Assembly: GCA_002404055.1 (NCBI GenBank)
Contig: DHIZ01000277.1
Coordinates: 8,394 to 37,600, forward strand
Direction: 5' to 3'
Length of the DNA: 29,207 nucleotides
Source of the DNA: Chloroflexi bacterium UBA4733
GTDB taxonomy: Bacteria > Chloroflexota > UBA4733
Position 1 is the first letter of the stretch; each line of letters opens with the position of its first letter. Below the pieces are notes generated by a model. That model saw only the letters and a program-made list of their open reading frames with translations. It did no database searches and had not been told where the DNA came from. Shown here piece after piece: positions 6,960 through 15,672 of this stretch. The position numbers and the translations under genes were made by a program.

Positions 6960-9029
6960 CTAACCCCGCGCCACCGATTCCGCCGGCTTCTCGCGGTTGT
7001 AGTCTATGGCGACCTTTTCGCGGGTCAAGGCGACCAGGCGCTCGAGCAGGCGTGCGCGGTCTTCGCCTTCGGTGTCACGCAACTCACGTTGGAAGCGTCC
7101 GATCTCCAGGCGCAGACGTTCGGCGCGCAGCAGGGTTGTGGCGTCTTCCAGCGCTACGCGTAAACGCGCCTCCTCCAGGGTCTGATAGGCACTGGTATCG
7201 CGTAGGATCGCTTCCAGATACGGGAGTGTGACCAGGTCACTGTCTTCCAGGCCGGCACTGAAGTCTTCAAACGTGCGCGCCTCGGGATGACCGAGCACAT
7301 GGTCCCAAACGGCTCCCATGCGCTCGTCGTCGGGACGCAGTGGCATCAGGACATCCGTGTACGGCGCGATCATGCGCGGGTAGCGCAACAGCATCGAGAG
7401 CAAGTAGCGCTGGCGGCTGCGCTCCCCCGTCGCCTCGAAGGCCGCTTCGCTGCGGCGTCCAGTCGGCGCAGCAGTCTCGTTCGGGTGGGGCGGCTCTGTG
7501 CTATCGGGGGCGCCGCCATCGTCGGGGCCAACTCCGTCGGCTTGTAGTGGTGGGCCGTTTCCCTCGGCGCGGCCTGAGTTGGCGCCTGCGTCTGTAGGCC
7601 GTACCCATGTCCCTGCGCCGCGCGCGTTGTCGCCTGGAGTCCAGCGTCCGTTGGCCGGTCGACTGCCGGTAGCGGGCGCCAGCGGACGGCGGCGCAGTTG
7701 CTCCACTGCCGAGACGATGACGGACTCCGGCACCTCCAGCAGCGTCGCCAATCGGTCGACATAATGGCCGCGCTCCAACGGATCGGCGATCTCCGCGATG
7801 ACGGGCAGGAGCTCCTGGTTCGCGCGCTGGCGGCGCTCGGAAGGTCCGCCCTGCTCGTTGGCGACCAGATTGAAGAAAAATTCCACGATGGGCAGCGCCT
7901 GGTCTACCAGACCGCGCCAGCGCTGGGGATCGGCCAGGATCACCTCGTCGGGATCGACGCCCAACGGCAGGGCGGCTACGTGCAGGGTCATATCGACGTG
8001 TACCTGATAGCGGCCCGGCGTGCGCTCGCTGGCAACACTGCCGGACAGTTGGGGCGTCTGCTGCCGCTCGAAGACCTGGTAGGCCAGGTGGATCGTCTGT
8101 TGCACGGCCTTCTGGCCAGCGGTGTCCGCATCGAGCGCCATGACCACCTTGCGCGCTGTTCGATAGAGCATGGCCAACTGCCGCTCGGTGAGCGCGGTGC
8201 CGAGACTGGCGACCACGTTGCCGAAACCCGCCTGATGGGCTGTCAAGGCGTCCAAATACCCCTCGACGACAACGATCACGCCGGCCTTGCGCGCGGTATC
8301 CAGGGCAGCGTCTAAGAGATAGAGGACGCTACCCTTATGGAAGAGCTTCGTCTCCGGCGAATTGAGGTACTTGGGCTGTGCGCCGTCCAGCTCGCGGCCG
8401 CCGAAGCCGGTCAGGCGGCCCTTGGCGTCGCGAATCGGGAAGATCAGCCGGTCGCGGAAGCGGTCGTAGACGCCCCCGCTCTCGGCGTTGCGCGTCACCA
8501 GCCCGGCCCGCTCCAGCGCATCCGGGGCATAGCCACGTTGCCCCAGGAATCGCAGCAGGTTATCCCAGCCGGCAGGCGCCCAGCCCAGCCCAAATCGCTC
8601 GATAGTGCTCTGGCTGATGCCGCGCCCTTGTAGGTAGGCGCGCACCTTCTCGCCGGCAGCCGAGGCCAGCGCGCCTTGAAAATAGAGGCTGGCCGCCTCG
8701 TTGATCGTCGCCGTCTCCTCCGTTTCCGGGTCCACGGCCTGCGGGCGATCTACGTCGACTTCGATGCCCGCCTTGCGGCCCAGGCGGCGCAACGCCTCTT
8801 TGAAGTCGAGCTTCTCGATCTCCATCAAGAACGTGACGACATCGCCACTCTTGCCGCAACCAAAGCACCGGAAGTTGCCGCGTTGCGGGCTGACGCTGAA
8901 GGAGGGGGACTTTTCGGTATGGAACGGGCACAGCCCCTTCAGAGTCGCGCCGGCCTTGCGCAACTGCACGTACTCGCCGACGACGCTCTCAATCGGCAGC
9001 GCCAGCTTGAGCGCTTCCAGATCCGCCAT
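6960..9029 (-). CDS. dnaG: DNA primase DnaG
   Basis: Synthesises RNA primers at the replication fork. The N-terminal CHC2 zinc finger has C34, H37, C55 and C58. The RNA polymerase-like core follows (RFRDRLIFPI, GFGGRELDG, YLNSPETKLFHKG). The TOPRIM domain has the acidic E256 (EGYLD) and the D300-A-D302 pair. A low-complexity Pro/Gly/Ala linker (about 450-535) separates the catalytic core from a C-terminal helical domain, presumably the helicase-interacting part. I start it at ATG 9029 because GGAGG lies just upstream and the protein then begins MADLEALK, directly before the zinc finger. A longer frame to 9101 adds 24 residues that do not look like primase. The product is 689 aa. It is divergent from the S41 protease gene. 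Confidence 0.95.
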   Translation of the reverse strand: MADLEALKLALPIESVVGEYVQLRKAGATLKGLCPFHTEKSPSFSVSPQRGNFRCFGCGKSGDVVTFLMEIEKLDFKEALRRLGRKAGIEVDVDRPQAVDPETEETATINEAASLYFQGALASAAGEKVRAYLQGRGISQSTIERFGLGWAPAGWDNLLRFLGQRGYAPDALERAGLVTRNAESGGVYDRFRDRLIFPIRDAKGRLTGFGGRELDGAQPKYLNSPETKLFHKGSVLYLLDAALDTARKAGVIVVVEGYLDALTAHQAGFGNVVASLGTALTERQLAMLYRTARKVVMALDADTAGQKAVQQTIHLAYQVFERQQTPQLSGSVASERTPGRYQVHVDMTLHVAALPLGVDPDEVILADPQRWRGLVDQALPIVEFFFNLVANEQGGPSERRQRANQELLPVIAEIADPLERGHYVDRLATLLEVPESVIVSAVEQLRRRPLAPATGSRPANGRWTPGDNARGAGTWVRPTDAGANSGRAEGNGPPLQADGVGPDDGGAPDSTEPPHPNETAAPTGRRSEAAFEATGERSRQRYLLSMLLRYPRMIAPYTDVLMPLRPDDERMGAVWDHVLGHPEARTFEDFSAGLEDSDLVTLPYLEAILRDTSAYQTLEEARLRVALEDATTLLRAERLRLEIGRFQRELRDTEGEDRARLLERLVALTREKVAIDYNREKPAESVARG

Positions 9030-9154
9030 GTGTCCTCCAGACTGTCCCGCTGTGCAGTGTAGCGAAGGGCCGGCGGCGGGCAGTGCGAGTGGGAACGTCA
9101 CCGCTGCCTGGTAAACATAGCCGCCGCTGCCGAACCTATCAGCATGCTTTTTGC

Positions 9155-9183
9155 TCTACACCCTCTCGCCAGGTCAGCGCCAA
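9155..9183 (-). promoter_or_regulatory. Weak candidate sigma70-type promoter for dnaG
   Basis: On the minus strand, TTGGCG (9183-9178) and TGTAGA (9160-9155) are separated by exactly 17 bases. It would give a leader of about 120 nt before the dnaG start. The match to consensus is 4/6 and 3/6, so this is only a candidate. Confidence 0.2.
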
Positions 9184-9288
9184 TGTGCCATCTGAGCACT
9201 CATTGCTGTATGCTTGCGGACGCCGTGGACGGTTCAGTTAGCTTTAAGCTACGGCGCTTTGGCAGGCACATCGGGACGGGGAACAGGC

Positions 9289-10560
9289 ATGATCGAAGGC
9301 GAACAGCCGGGCGGCTCTCTACGGGTCGTGCTGGTTCGTTGGTGGCGCGTCGCCGCCATGGTCCTTGCGGGCCTTGCTTTGTATGCCGCTGGGGGAGCGA
9401 CCGGCTGGATCCTGGCCGGCGCCAACGGGCGCAGCGAGCCAATCACCGCACACGCCGATGCGCCGCTGCTCTGGCAGGCCTGGAACCTGGCCGAAGCGCA
9501 CTACGTCGACACGACGGCCCTGCGGCCGAAACAGATGATCTATGGTGCGATCACCGGCATGCTGAACGCGCTGGGCGACACCGACCATACGCGCTTCCTG
9601 ACGCCCGCCGATGTCAAGCAAGAAAACACCGACCTCTCCGGCCACTTTGTCGGCATCGGCGTCCAGGTGAACTTCAAGAACGGCCGCCCTGTCGTCGTGG
9701 CGCCAATACCAAACTCACCGGCGTTACGAGCCGGCCTGCGAGCCGGCGACGTGATTCTAGCGGTGGACAATAAGGACACTGCACAGATGAACCCGACCGA
9801 CCTTGCCGCCAACATCCGCGGCGCGGCCGGCACCAGCGTACAACTGCTCATCTTGCGACCAGGCAACCAGTCCACCATCAAGGTGACAGTGCAACGCGCC
9901 GCAATTGTCCAGCCGGCGGTGGAAACGCACAGCTTCACGGTCAACGGCAAACCGCTGATGCACATTCACATCGCCCAGTTCAGCGCCAACGCCGACTCTC
10001 AGTTGCGCACGGCGCTCCAGACGGCCAGCCAGGAGCACGCAGCGGGCATCATCCTAGACCTGCGCGACAACCCTGGCGGCCTGCTTGACCAGGCAGTCGC
10101 TACCTCCAGCGAGTTTCTGAGCAGCGGCAACGTCCTTCTGGAGCAGGGTCGCAACGGCGTGAAACAGCCGGACCCCGTCAAGTCGGGCGGACTGGCCACG
10201 ACGACGCCGTTGGTCGTGCTCATCAACCAGGGCACCGCCAGCGCCGCCGAGATTACGGCCGGCGCCATCGAGGATCACCAGCGCGGCCAGCTCGTCGGCG
10301 CGACGACCTTCGGCACCGGGACTGTGCTCAACAACTACTCGCTGAGCGACGGCTCCGAAGTGCTGCTGGGCACGGAGGAATGGCTGACGCCCAACGGCCA
10401 GATCATCTGGCATCACGGCATCACGCCAACGCAGCCGGTGGCGCTGCCCGGCAACGTCACCCCCGTGTACCCCAGTGCCGAAGACGGCCAGACCGGCGAG
10501 CAGTTGCTGCAAAGCGACGACGCGCAACTGGTGCAGGCCATCAAGGACCTGGCGCGGTAG
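9289..10560 (+). CDS. S41 family C-terminal processing peptidase-like protein, catalytic Lys replaced
   Basis: Membrane-anchored, PDZ-containing protein of the Ctp/Tsp family, 423 aa. Residues about 16-43 form one N-terminal membrane anchor, so the body is extracytoplasmic. A cap region, a PDZ domain (GIGVQVNFKNGRPVV to QLLILRP) and the S41 core follow. The nucleophile Ser is present at S318 in NQGTASAAEI. The catalytic Lys, expected 25 residues later in a TFGKG motif, is Thr: TFGTG with T343. The family usually uses a Ser/Lys dyad, so the protein is either inactive, perhaps a binding or scaffold protein, or uses another base. ATG 9289 is preferred: GGGGA lies upstream and it gives a normal short cytoplasmic tail, while TTG 9214 would add 25 unlikely residues. 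Only 11 bp separate its stop from the convergent gene. Confidence 0.88.
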   Translation: MIEGEQPGGSLRVVLVRWWRVAAMVLAGLALYAAGGATGWILAGANGRSEPITAHADAPLLWQAWNLAEAHYVDTTALRPKQMIYGAITGMLNALGDTDHTRFLTPADVKQENTDLSGHFVGIGVQVNFKNGRPVVVAPIPNSPALRAGLRAGDVILAVDNKDTAQMNPTDLAANIRGAAGTSVQLLILRPGNQSTIKVTVQRAAIVQPAVETHSFTVNGKPLMHIHIAQFSANADSQLRTALQTASQEHAAGIILDLRDNPGGLLDQAVATSSEFLSSGNVLLEQGRNGVKQPDPVKSGGLATTTPLVVLINQGTASAAEITAGAIEDHQRGQLVGATTFGTGTVLNNYSLSDGSEVLLGTEEWLTPNGQIIWHHGITPTQPVALPGNVTPVYPSAEDGQTGEQLLQSDDAQLVQAIKDLAR

Positions 10561-10571
10561 GGGAGCCGGGC

Positions 10572-13037
10572 TCACCCGCCTAACGCATACACGCGCACCA
10601 GCTTACTCTGCTCGTCGGTGACGGCAACGCTGCCCGCCGGGCCCACCGCGATTCCCTGGGGAATGCCGGCGACGGGGAAGGAGCCGAGAAGGCGACCATC
10701 GGATGCATAGACGAGGATGCGCTGGCCGGGGACATCAGCGAGCAACACCCGCCCATCCGGCAACACCGCCAGACGGCCGGCATCGAACGTCGCCACGTGC
10801 GGCGCCTGCAGCGTGAAGAGCAGCCGCCCATCGGCAGTAATCAGCAGCAAGTGTCCGCTGTCGGGCTGATAGACGAAGACGACGCCGTTGCTGGTAGCGA
10901 TCGCCGATGTTGGCTGATCGAATACCTTGCCTGACGCCGCGTTGCCCAGCGGCGGCAGTACGGCTCCGCCACTGGTGAGTCTGATGACCTGGTTCGCAGG
11001 AGTCTGCGCGAGGTACAACTCGCCATCCAGCCCCAGGCTCAGGCCGCGTGAGCCGGCACTCGGGTTCGGCAAGGCGACGAGTCCCAGGAACTGTCCCTGG
11101 CTGTCGAAATGGCCGACCCGGCCACTGCCGCTGTCGAGCACGAAAACGGAGTTATCGGGCACGGCCACAATTGCCCACGGTGTGAAGGGCTGGCCTCCGG
11201 CGATCGGCGCCCACTCCCGGAGCACATGGCCGTCCGGGGCATACACGACGACGCGACCGCGGCCGGAGTCGGCGACATAGAGGTTACCGAGACGGTCCAT
11301 GGCAACATCACGGGGCTGGTTGATGTCGCCAACCGCGGCGCCCGGCGTGCCGATAACGGCGATCTGCCGCGCCATATTCGCCTGCGGTGGCCCATTCACG
11401 GGCGGCCCGGACGGCGCGCCGGCAGCAGCAGTGCCGATCGTCCCTGCTGGTGGCGAAAAACCGGCGACGCCGGCTATCTGGGCGGCAACCGCCTCCAGCG
11501 ACAACTTGTCGTACTGACTGGGCGGCAGAATGCCCACGTTCGCCTTGAGCCGCGCAATCTGGAAATCGCGCCAGGTGTAGAAACCGCTCACGGCAACTGC
11601 TGGCTGGCGAGCCAGCACGCCGGCCGGGGAATCGACCCAACTGACGTAGGTGTACACGTTGTAAGCGCCAACCAGCAGGGCCAGGAGTAGCGTGCCGCGC
11701 CAGAATGCCGGCCGGCCTGTTGCCCAGAGGCGTCCGGCCGCGTCGATCGCCAGCGCCACGAAGGCGAACATCGGCGCGACGGCCGTTAGGGCACTCGCAC
11801 CATCCGGCGTGCCAGGACCCAACCCCTGCGTGAGGGCCAGCGGGATCAGCAAAAGGCACCACCATAGCGCCATCGCCCGCCGCCGTAGTCCCAACACCAG
11901 TCCGGCAAGGTAGAGACTGGCGGTGATCGGATCCAGCCAGGCATCACCGGGGCGAACGAAGTTCGCACTGGTGCGCGCGGCGCCGGGCGCCAGCGAACTG
12001 TCGACCGTCGGATCCATAAATAGAAAGGAACGCGCTGCCGTCCACAGGTTGCCGGCCAGCAATGTCGATGGCGTCTCGCCGGCAGCAGGCGACTGGGTGA
12101 ATACCTGGTCCATGCCTCTGCGCGGGTTGAAAAGCTGCCAGTGGTGCGCGACCGTGGGCGCCTCCGGCAGAAACAGCAGGGCGACGGTCAGCACGGCGGC
12201 AGCAAAGCCGGTTGCGATTCGGCGCAAGGCTACCCAGTTCCCGGCCCGCCAGCGGTTTATGCCGAGGGCGACCAGGTAGAAGGTGAATGGCAAAACGAGA
12301 GCGCGTCCGGCAGCACTCCCGTAGAGCAAGATTGCCAAAGCACCGCCGAGACCGAGCCAGTAGCGCGTTTGGGTGCGTTCCAGCGCCAGCGTCAGCGACC
12401 ACGCAGCCAGCAACAGGAAGAGCACACCGTACCCGTTGTTCCCGCCAGTGCGGGAAAAAAGCAGCAGCCAACGGGAGGAGACAAAGAGCAGCGAGGCAAG
12501 GAGGGCACTCGGCGTGGTCACGACCCGCCGCAACAGTGCATAGAAGGGAATGAGCGCCACAGCGGTGAGGACAGCCGCCACCAGGCGCTCGGCGAACAAC
12601 GTCTGGCCGAATAGTGCCCAGGAGCCGACGACGAAGTGCAGGCCCAGTGCCGGCTCCGCCGCCCAGTCCAGACCGAGGAGGCCCGGCCCCTGGCCGGCCA
12701 TGACCTGCAGCGCGTTTCCACCGAAGTTCAGTTCGTCGCTAGTCACACTGGTGGGCACGGTCTCCAAAAAGAGCACCCGCAACAGTAGACCGGCGGCGAA
12801 GATCAACCAGATACTATGCCTTTCTACGATGCCGCCTGGAAGCCACGACGTGACTGGCGAGGGTACAACGCGGCGCAGCGTGACGGCCGCGCGAACGGAC
12901 GGGTGACCTTTGGAGCCAGGAGTAATGGGCTGCGCTACTGCGTCAATCGGCTCGTTGTCCGTAATTCGTGGGGTTCGTCGGTCGTCAACACCGCCGGCCC
13001 TGTCTATGGGTCTGGGCTGTTCGCCCGCCGCCATCAT
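10572..13037 (-). CDS. Membrane glycosyltransferase (GT39/ArnT-like) fused to an NHL beta-propeller
   Basis: 821 aa with two parts. After a charged N-terminal stretch, residues about 76-480 carry many hydrophobic segments typical of GT-C fold enzymes that use lipid-phosphate sugars. The first extracytoplasmic loop holds the expected acidic pair D101-E102 (TSDELNFGGN), and an RTGGNNGYG stretch follows later. Residues about 555-821 are repeats of NHL type (DINQPRDVAMDRLGNLYVAD, then DSGSGRV, GLDGELYLAQ, PDGRVLLADVPGQRILVY, PQGIAVGPAGSVAVTD), so a six-bladed propeller probably faces the outside. The sugar donor and the acceptor cannot be read from the sequence. The ATG at 13037 has AAGGGT upstream. 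It follows ddl by 36 bp and is the last gene of the cell-wall run. Confidence 0.83.
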   Translation of the reverse strand: MMAAGEQPRPIDRAGGVDDRRTPRITDNEPIDAVAQPITPGSKGHPSVRAAVTLRRVVPSPVTSWLPGGIVERHSIWLIFAAGLLLRVLFLETVPTSVTSDELNFGGNALQVMAGQGPGLLGLDWAAEPALGLHFVVGSWALFGQTLFAERLVAAVLTAVALIPFYALLRRVVTTPSALLASLLFVSSRWLLLFSRTGGNNGYGVLFLLLAAWSLTLALERTQTRYWLGLGGALAILLYGSAAGRALVLPFTFYLVALGINRWRAGNWVALRRIATGFAAAVLTVALLFLPEAPTVAHHWQLFNPRRGMDQVFTQSPAAGETPSTLLAGNLWTAARSFLFMDPTVDSSLAPGAARTSANFVRPGDAWLDPITASLYLAGLVLGLRRRAMALWWCLLLIPLALTQGLGPGTPDGASALTAVAPMFAFVALAIDAAGRLWATGRPAFWRGTLLLALLVGAYNVYTYVSWVDSPAGVLARQPAVAVSGFYTWRDFQIARLKANVGILPPSQYDKLSLEAVAAQIAGVAGFSPPAGTIGTAAAGAPSGPPVNGPPQANMARQIAVIGTPGAAVGDINQPRDVAMDRLGNLYVADSGRGRVVVYAPDGHVLREWAPIAGGQPFTPWAIVAVPDNSVFVLDSGSGRVGHFDSQGQFLGLVALPNPSAGSRGLSLGLDGELYLAQTPANQVIRLTSGGAVLPPLGNAASGKVFDQPTSAIATSNGVVFVYQPDSGHLLLITADGRLLFTLQAPHVATFDAGRLAVLPDGRVLLADVPGQRILVYASDGRLLGSFPVAGIPQGIAVGPAGSVAVTDEQSKLVRVYALGG

Positions 13038-13073
13038 TGCTACCCTTCGCCGCCTGTGGCGCGTTCGTGCCGT

Positions 13074-14207
13074 CTACCGATCAGGCGGCCCGTTATACTG
13101 GGTAATCAGGCCGCTACGCTCACGGTGGCGCTCCACGGCTAGAGCGATCAGACGGTCCAGCAACTGACTGTAGGGCAGTCCGCTGGCCTCCCACAACTTC
13201 GGATACATGCTGATGCGCGTGAAGCCAGGGATGGTGTTGATCTCGTTGAGCCAGAACGTCTCGCCGGATAAGAACATGTCGACCCGCGCCATGCCGGCGC
13301 AATCCAGCGTTTGGAAGGCGGCCAACGCGAGCGCTCGGGCTTGTTCGGTTTGCTCCGGCGTCAAGGGCGCCGGGATGCGCAATTCCGAGCTGTCTTCCAG
13401 GTATTTCGCCCGATAGTCGTAAAACTCCCGCTTCGGCGCAACCTCACCTGGCACGGACACGATCGGCTCGTGATTTCCGAGCACACTGCACTCGATCTCG
13501 CGGGGCGACGGCGCTGCCCGTTCCACCAATACCCTCGTATCGTACTGATCGGCGTCGTCGAGTGCAGCGCCGAGTTCCTCCGCCAAGTGGACCTTATGGA
13601 CGCCAACGCTCGATCCCATGTTCGACGGCTTGACGAAGCAAGGGAAACCGATGCGCTCCCGCACCTGGCGGTCGATGATGGCGGGGTCGCGGCGGCGGGC
13701 GTGGCGCTCCACCAGCAGCCAGTCCAGCACCGGCAAGCCGCCGGCACGCAGGATCATACGCATGAGGTGCTTGTCCATGCCGACAGCGGAGGCGGCGACA
13801 CCGGCCCCGACATATGGCACGCCGGCGAACTCCAACACCCCTTGCAAGGTCCCGTCTTCGCCATAGGTGCCGTGGACCAGCGGGATCACCACATCCGCCC
13901 CCCGCAGGCCGGCAGTGGCATCGGGCAACTGATTGCTGATGGTCGCCAATGTTGTCGCCGCCACGTCGGAAGTCCCCTGCTGCTCAGCAGCGGGAACTGC
14001 GACGCCGAGGGCCGGTACCGCGGCCAGTAACTGCCTGGAGGGTTCCGCCCGAAGCCAGCGTCCCTCAGACGTGATGGCCACGGGGATCACCTCGTAATGC
14101 GCTGGATCAAGCGCGGCCAGGACTGAACGGGCCGATTCGATCGAGACCTCGTGCTCGGCCGACCGTCCGCCGAAGAGAACGACCACCCTGGTCTTCGCTG
14201 CACTCAT
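13074..14207 (-). CDS. ddl: D-alanine--D-alanine ligase
   Basis: ATP-grasp enzyme that joins two D-Ala molecules for peptidoglycan. The N-terminal FGGRSAEHEVS, the TYGEDGTLQGVLEFAGVPYVG region, the ATP-binding FVKPSNMGSSVGV and the C-terminal GMARVDMFL and NEINTIPGFT motifs are all present. The omega-loop reads EFYDYRAKY with the Tyr usual for D-Ala-D-Ala rather than D-Ala-D-Lac ligases, so no glycopeptide-resistance-type specificity is expected. The length of 377 aa is normal. It starts 7 bp after the murF stop codon, which points to coupled translation. It is supplied by Alr and feeds MurF, both encoded just upstream. Confidence 0.96.
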   Translation of the reverse strand: MSAAKTRVVVLFGGRSAEHEVSIESARSVLAALDPAHYEVIPVAITSEGRWLRAEPSRQLLAAVPALGVAVPAAEQQGTSDVAATTLATISNQLPDATAGLRGADVVIPLVHGTYGEDGTLQGVLEFAGVPYVGAGVAASAVGMDKHLMRMILRAGGLPVLDWLLVERHARRRDPAIIDRQVRERIGFPCFVKPSNMGSSVGVHKVHLAEELGAALDDADQYDTRVLVERAAPSPREIECSVLGNHEPIVSVPGEVAPKREFYDYRAKYLEDSSELRIPAPLTPEQTEQARALALAAFQTLDCAGMARVDMFLSGETFWLNEINTIPGFTRISMYPKLWEASGLPYSQLLDRLIALAVERHRERSGLITQYNGPPDR

Positions 14208-14214
14208 ACCGGCA

Positions 14215-15672
14215 TCAGGTTGCCCCCGGTGTGTTCACCAGCAACTCGACGAGGTAATCGAGGCGCATGCCGCGCGCTGCCTTCACCAGGACGACATCAC
14301 CACGCGCCAACTCGCGGCGCAAGCGAGTCGCCAGCGTTTGGCGGCTCTCCGCAACCTCCGACTGCGGTGCCGGTTCGGGACGGAAGGCGGCATCGCCCGG
14401 CGCGTCGATGTGCTGTACCCGCTCGCTCGGCATGCCGGCCTCCCGTGCGCCATCAGCAATCCAGCGCGCCATCGTGCCGAAGGCAATCAGACGGTCGGCG
14501 GCCACCGCTGCCGCCGCACCAACAGCGCGGTGCTCAGCCTCTGCATACGCTCCCAGTTCATACATATCGCCCAGTATTGCCAGTCGCCGGCCCGGAGCGC
14601 CAAGCTCCCGCAAAGTCGCCAGTCCCGCCAGCATCGAGACGCGGTTGGCATTGTAGCTGTCGTCGATGATGACACTGCCGGAAGGACCTGGGCACAACTG
14701 GAGGCGCGAATGGACGGGAGCAAACCGCTCCAAACCGCGCTGTATCGTGTCCAACGGCAGGCCGCACTGCTCCGCCACGGCAATCACTGCCAACGCGTTG
14801 AGGAGGTTGTGCTTGCCGATGGCTTGCAGGCGCGCTTCGCCCCGCCCATTGGGTCCGCGCCAGCGGATCACCATGCCGTCCGCCGCCAGGCTAATAATCT
14901 GCCCGCTGTAGTCGGCGTGACCATCCGTACCGTAGTGTACGGCGGGCGCCCGCGACCGGAAGACCATGGCGCGCACGAAAGGGTCATCGCCGTTCAGGAC
15001 TGCCAGGCCGCCGGCCGGCAAGGCTTCCACCAGCTCGCCCTTGGCAGTGGCAACGCCTTCCAGCGAGCCAAAGTACTCCAGATGAGCGCCACCGACATTC
15101 GTCACGATGCCGATGGATGGCGGCGCCAGCCGGCAAAGGGCGGTGATCTCCCCCACTCGTTGGGCGCCCATCTCCAGAACTGCATAGCGGTGCTGCTCGG
15201 TCAAGCCGTTGAGGATAGTCATGGAGAGACCGGTGTCCGTGTTGTAAGAAGCGGTCGGGCGCAACACAGCCTCGGGATAGCCGGCGTCGAGGACGGTCGC
15301 CAGCAGTTCCCGTGTCGTCGTCTTGCCGGCGCTACCGGTGACGCCGACGACAGTTTCGACACATGACCGCGCCAGCACCCGATTCGCCAGGCGAGCGAGG
15401 GCGCCACGCGGATCGGCAACCAGCACTTGCGGTACGTCGGCGCAGGCCGCCGGCACAGGCCGCTCCACCAGCAAAGCTCCCGCGCCGGCCGCACAGGCCG
15501 CTGGCGCAAACTCGTGGCCGTCGAGCCGCTCTCCCCGATAGGCGACGAAGAGCTGGCCCGGCCGGACCGAACGGCTGTCCGTCGCGGCCCCGACAAGGGT
15601 CCGGTCATCGGCCTCGTGTCCATGGGCAAGGACACCGCCGGTGAAGCGCACGACATCGGTCAGGGTAAACAC
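14215..15672 (-). CDS. murF: UDP-N-acetylmuramoyl-tripeptide--D-alanyl-D-alanine ligase
   Basis: Cytoplasmic Mur ligase that adds D-Ala-D-Ala to the UDP-MurNAc-tripeptide. The N-terminal uracil-recognition domain contains DSRSVRPGQLFVAYRGERLDG. The central ATPase has the P-loop GSAGKTT (113-119, Lys117), EMGAQRVGEI, the TNVGGAHLEYFG stretch and AKGEL, whose Lys is the one carbamylated in the family. DDSYNAN and LGDMYELG lead into the C-terminal domain. The length is 485 aa. The start is GTG at 15672, which follows the TAA of alr with no gap, so the two are translationally coupled. Confidence 0.95.
   Translation of the reverse strand: MFTLTDVVRFTGGVLAHGHEADDRTLVGAATDSRSVRPGQLFVAYRGERLDGHEFAPAACAAGAGALLVERPVPAACADVPQVLVADPRGALARLANRVLARSCVETVVGVTGSAGKTTTRELLATVLDAGYPEAVLRPTASYNTDTGLSMTILNGLTEQHRYAVLEMGAQRVGEITALCRLAPPSIGIVTNVGGAHLEYFGSLEGVATAKGELVEALPAGGLAVLNGDDPFVRAMVFRSRAPAVHYGTDGHADYSGQIISLAADGMVIRWRGPNGRGEARLQAIGKHNLLNALAVIAVAEQCGLPLDTIQRGLERFAPVHSRLQLCPGPSGSVIIDDSYNANRVSMLAGLATLRELGAPGRRLAILGDMYELGAYAEAEHRAVGAAAAVAADRLIAFGTMARWIADGAREAGMPSERVQHIDAPGDAAFRPEPAPQSEVAESRQTLATRLRRELARGDVVLVKAARGMRLDYLVELLVNTPGAT

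Noticed and set aside
14215..15672. Variation in MurF motifs (NANRVSM, TNVGGAHLEYFG)
   Set aside because: These positions differ among active MurF enzymes, including E. coli, so there is no sign of loss.
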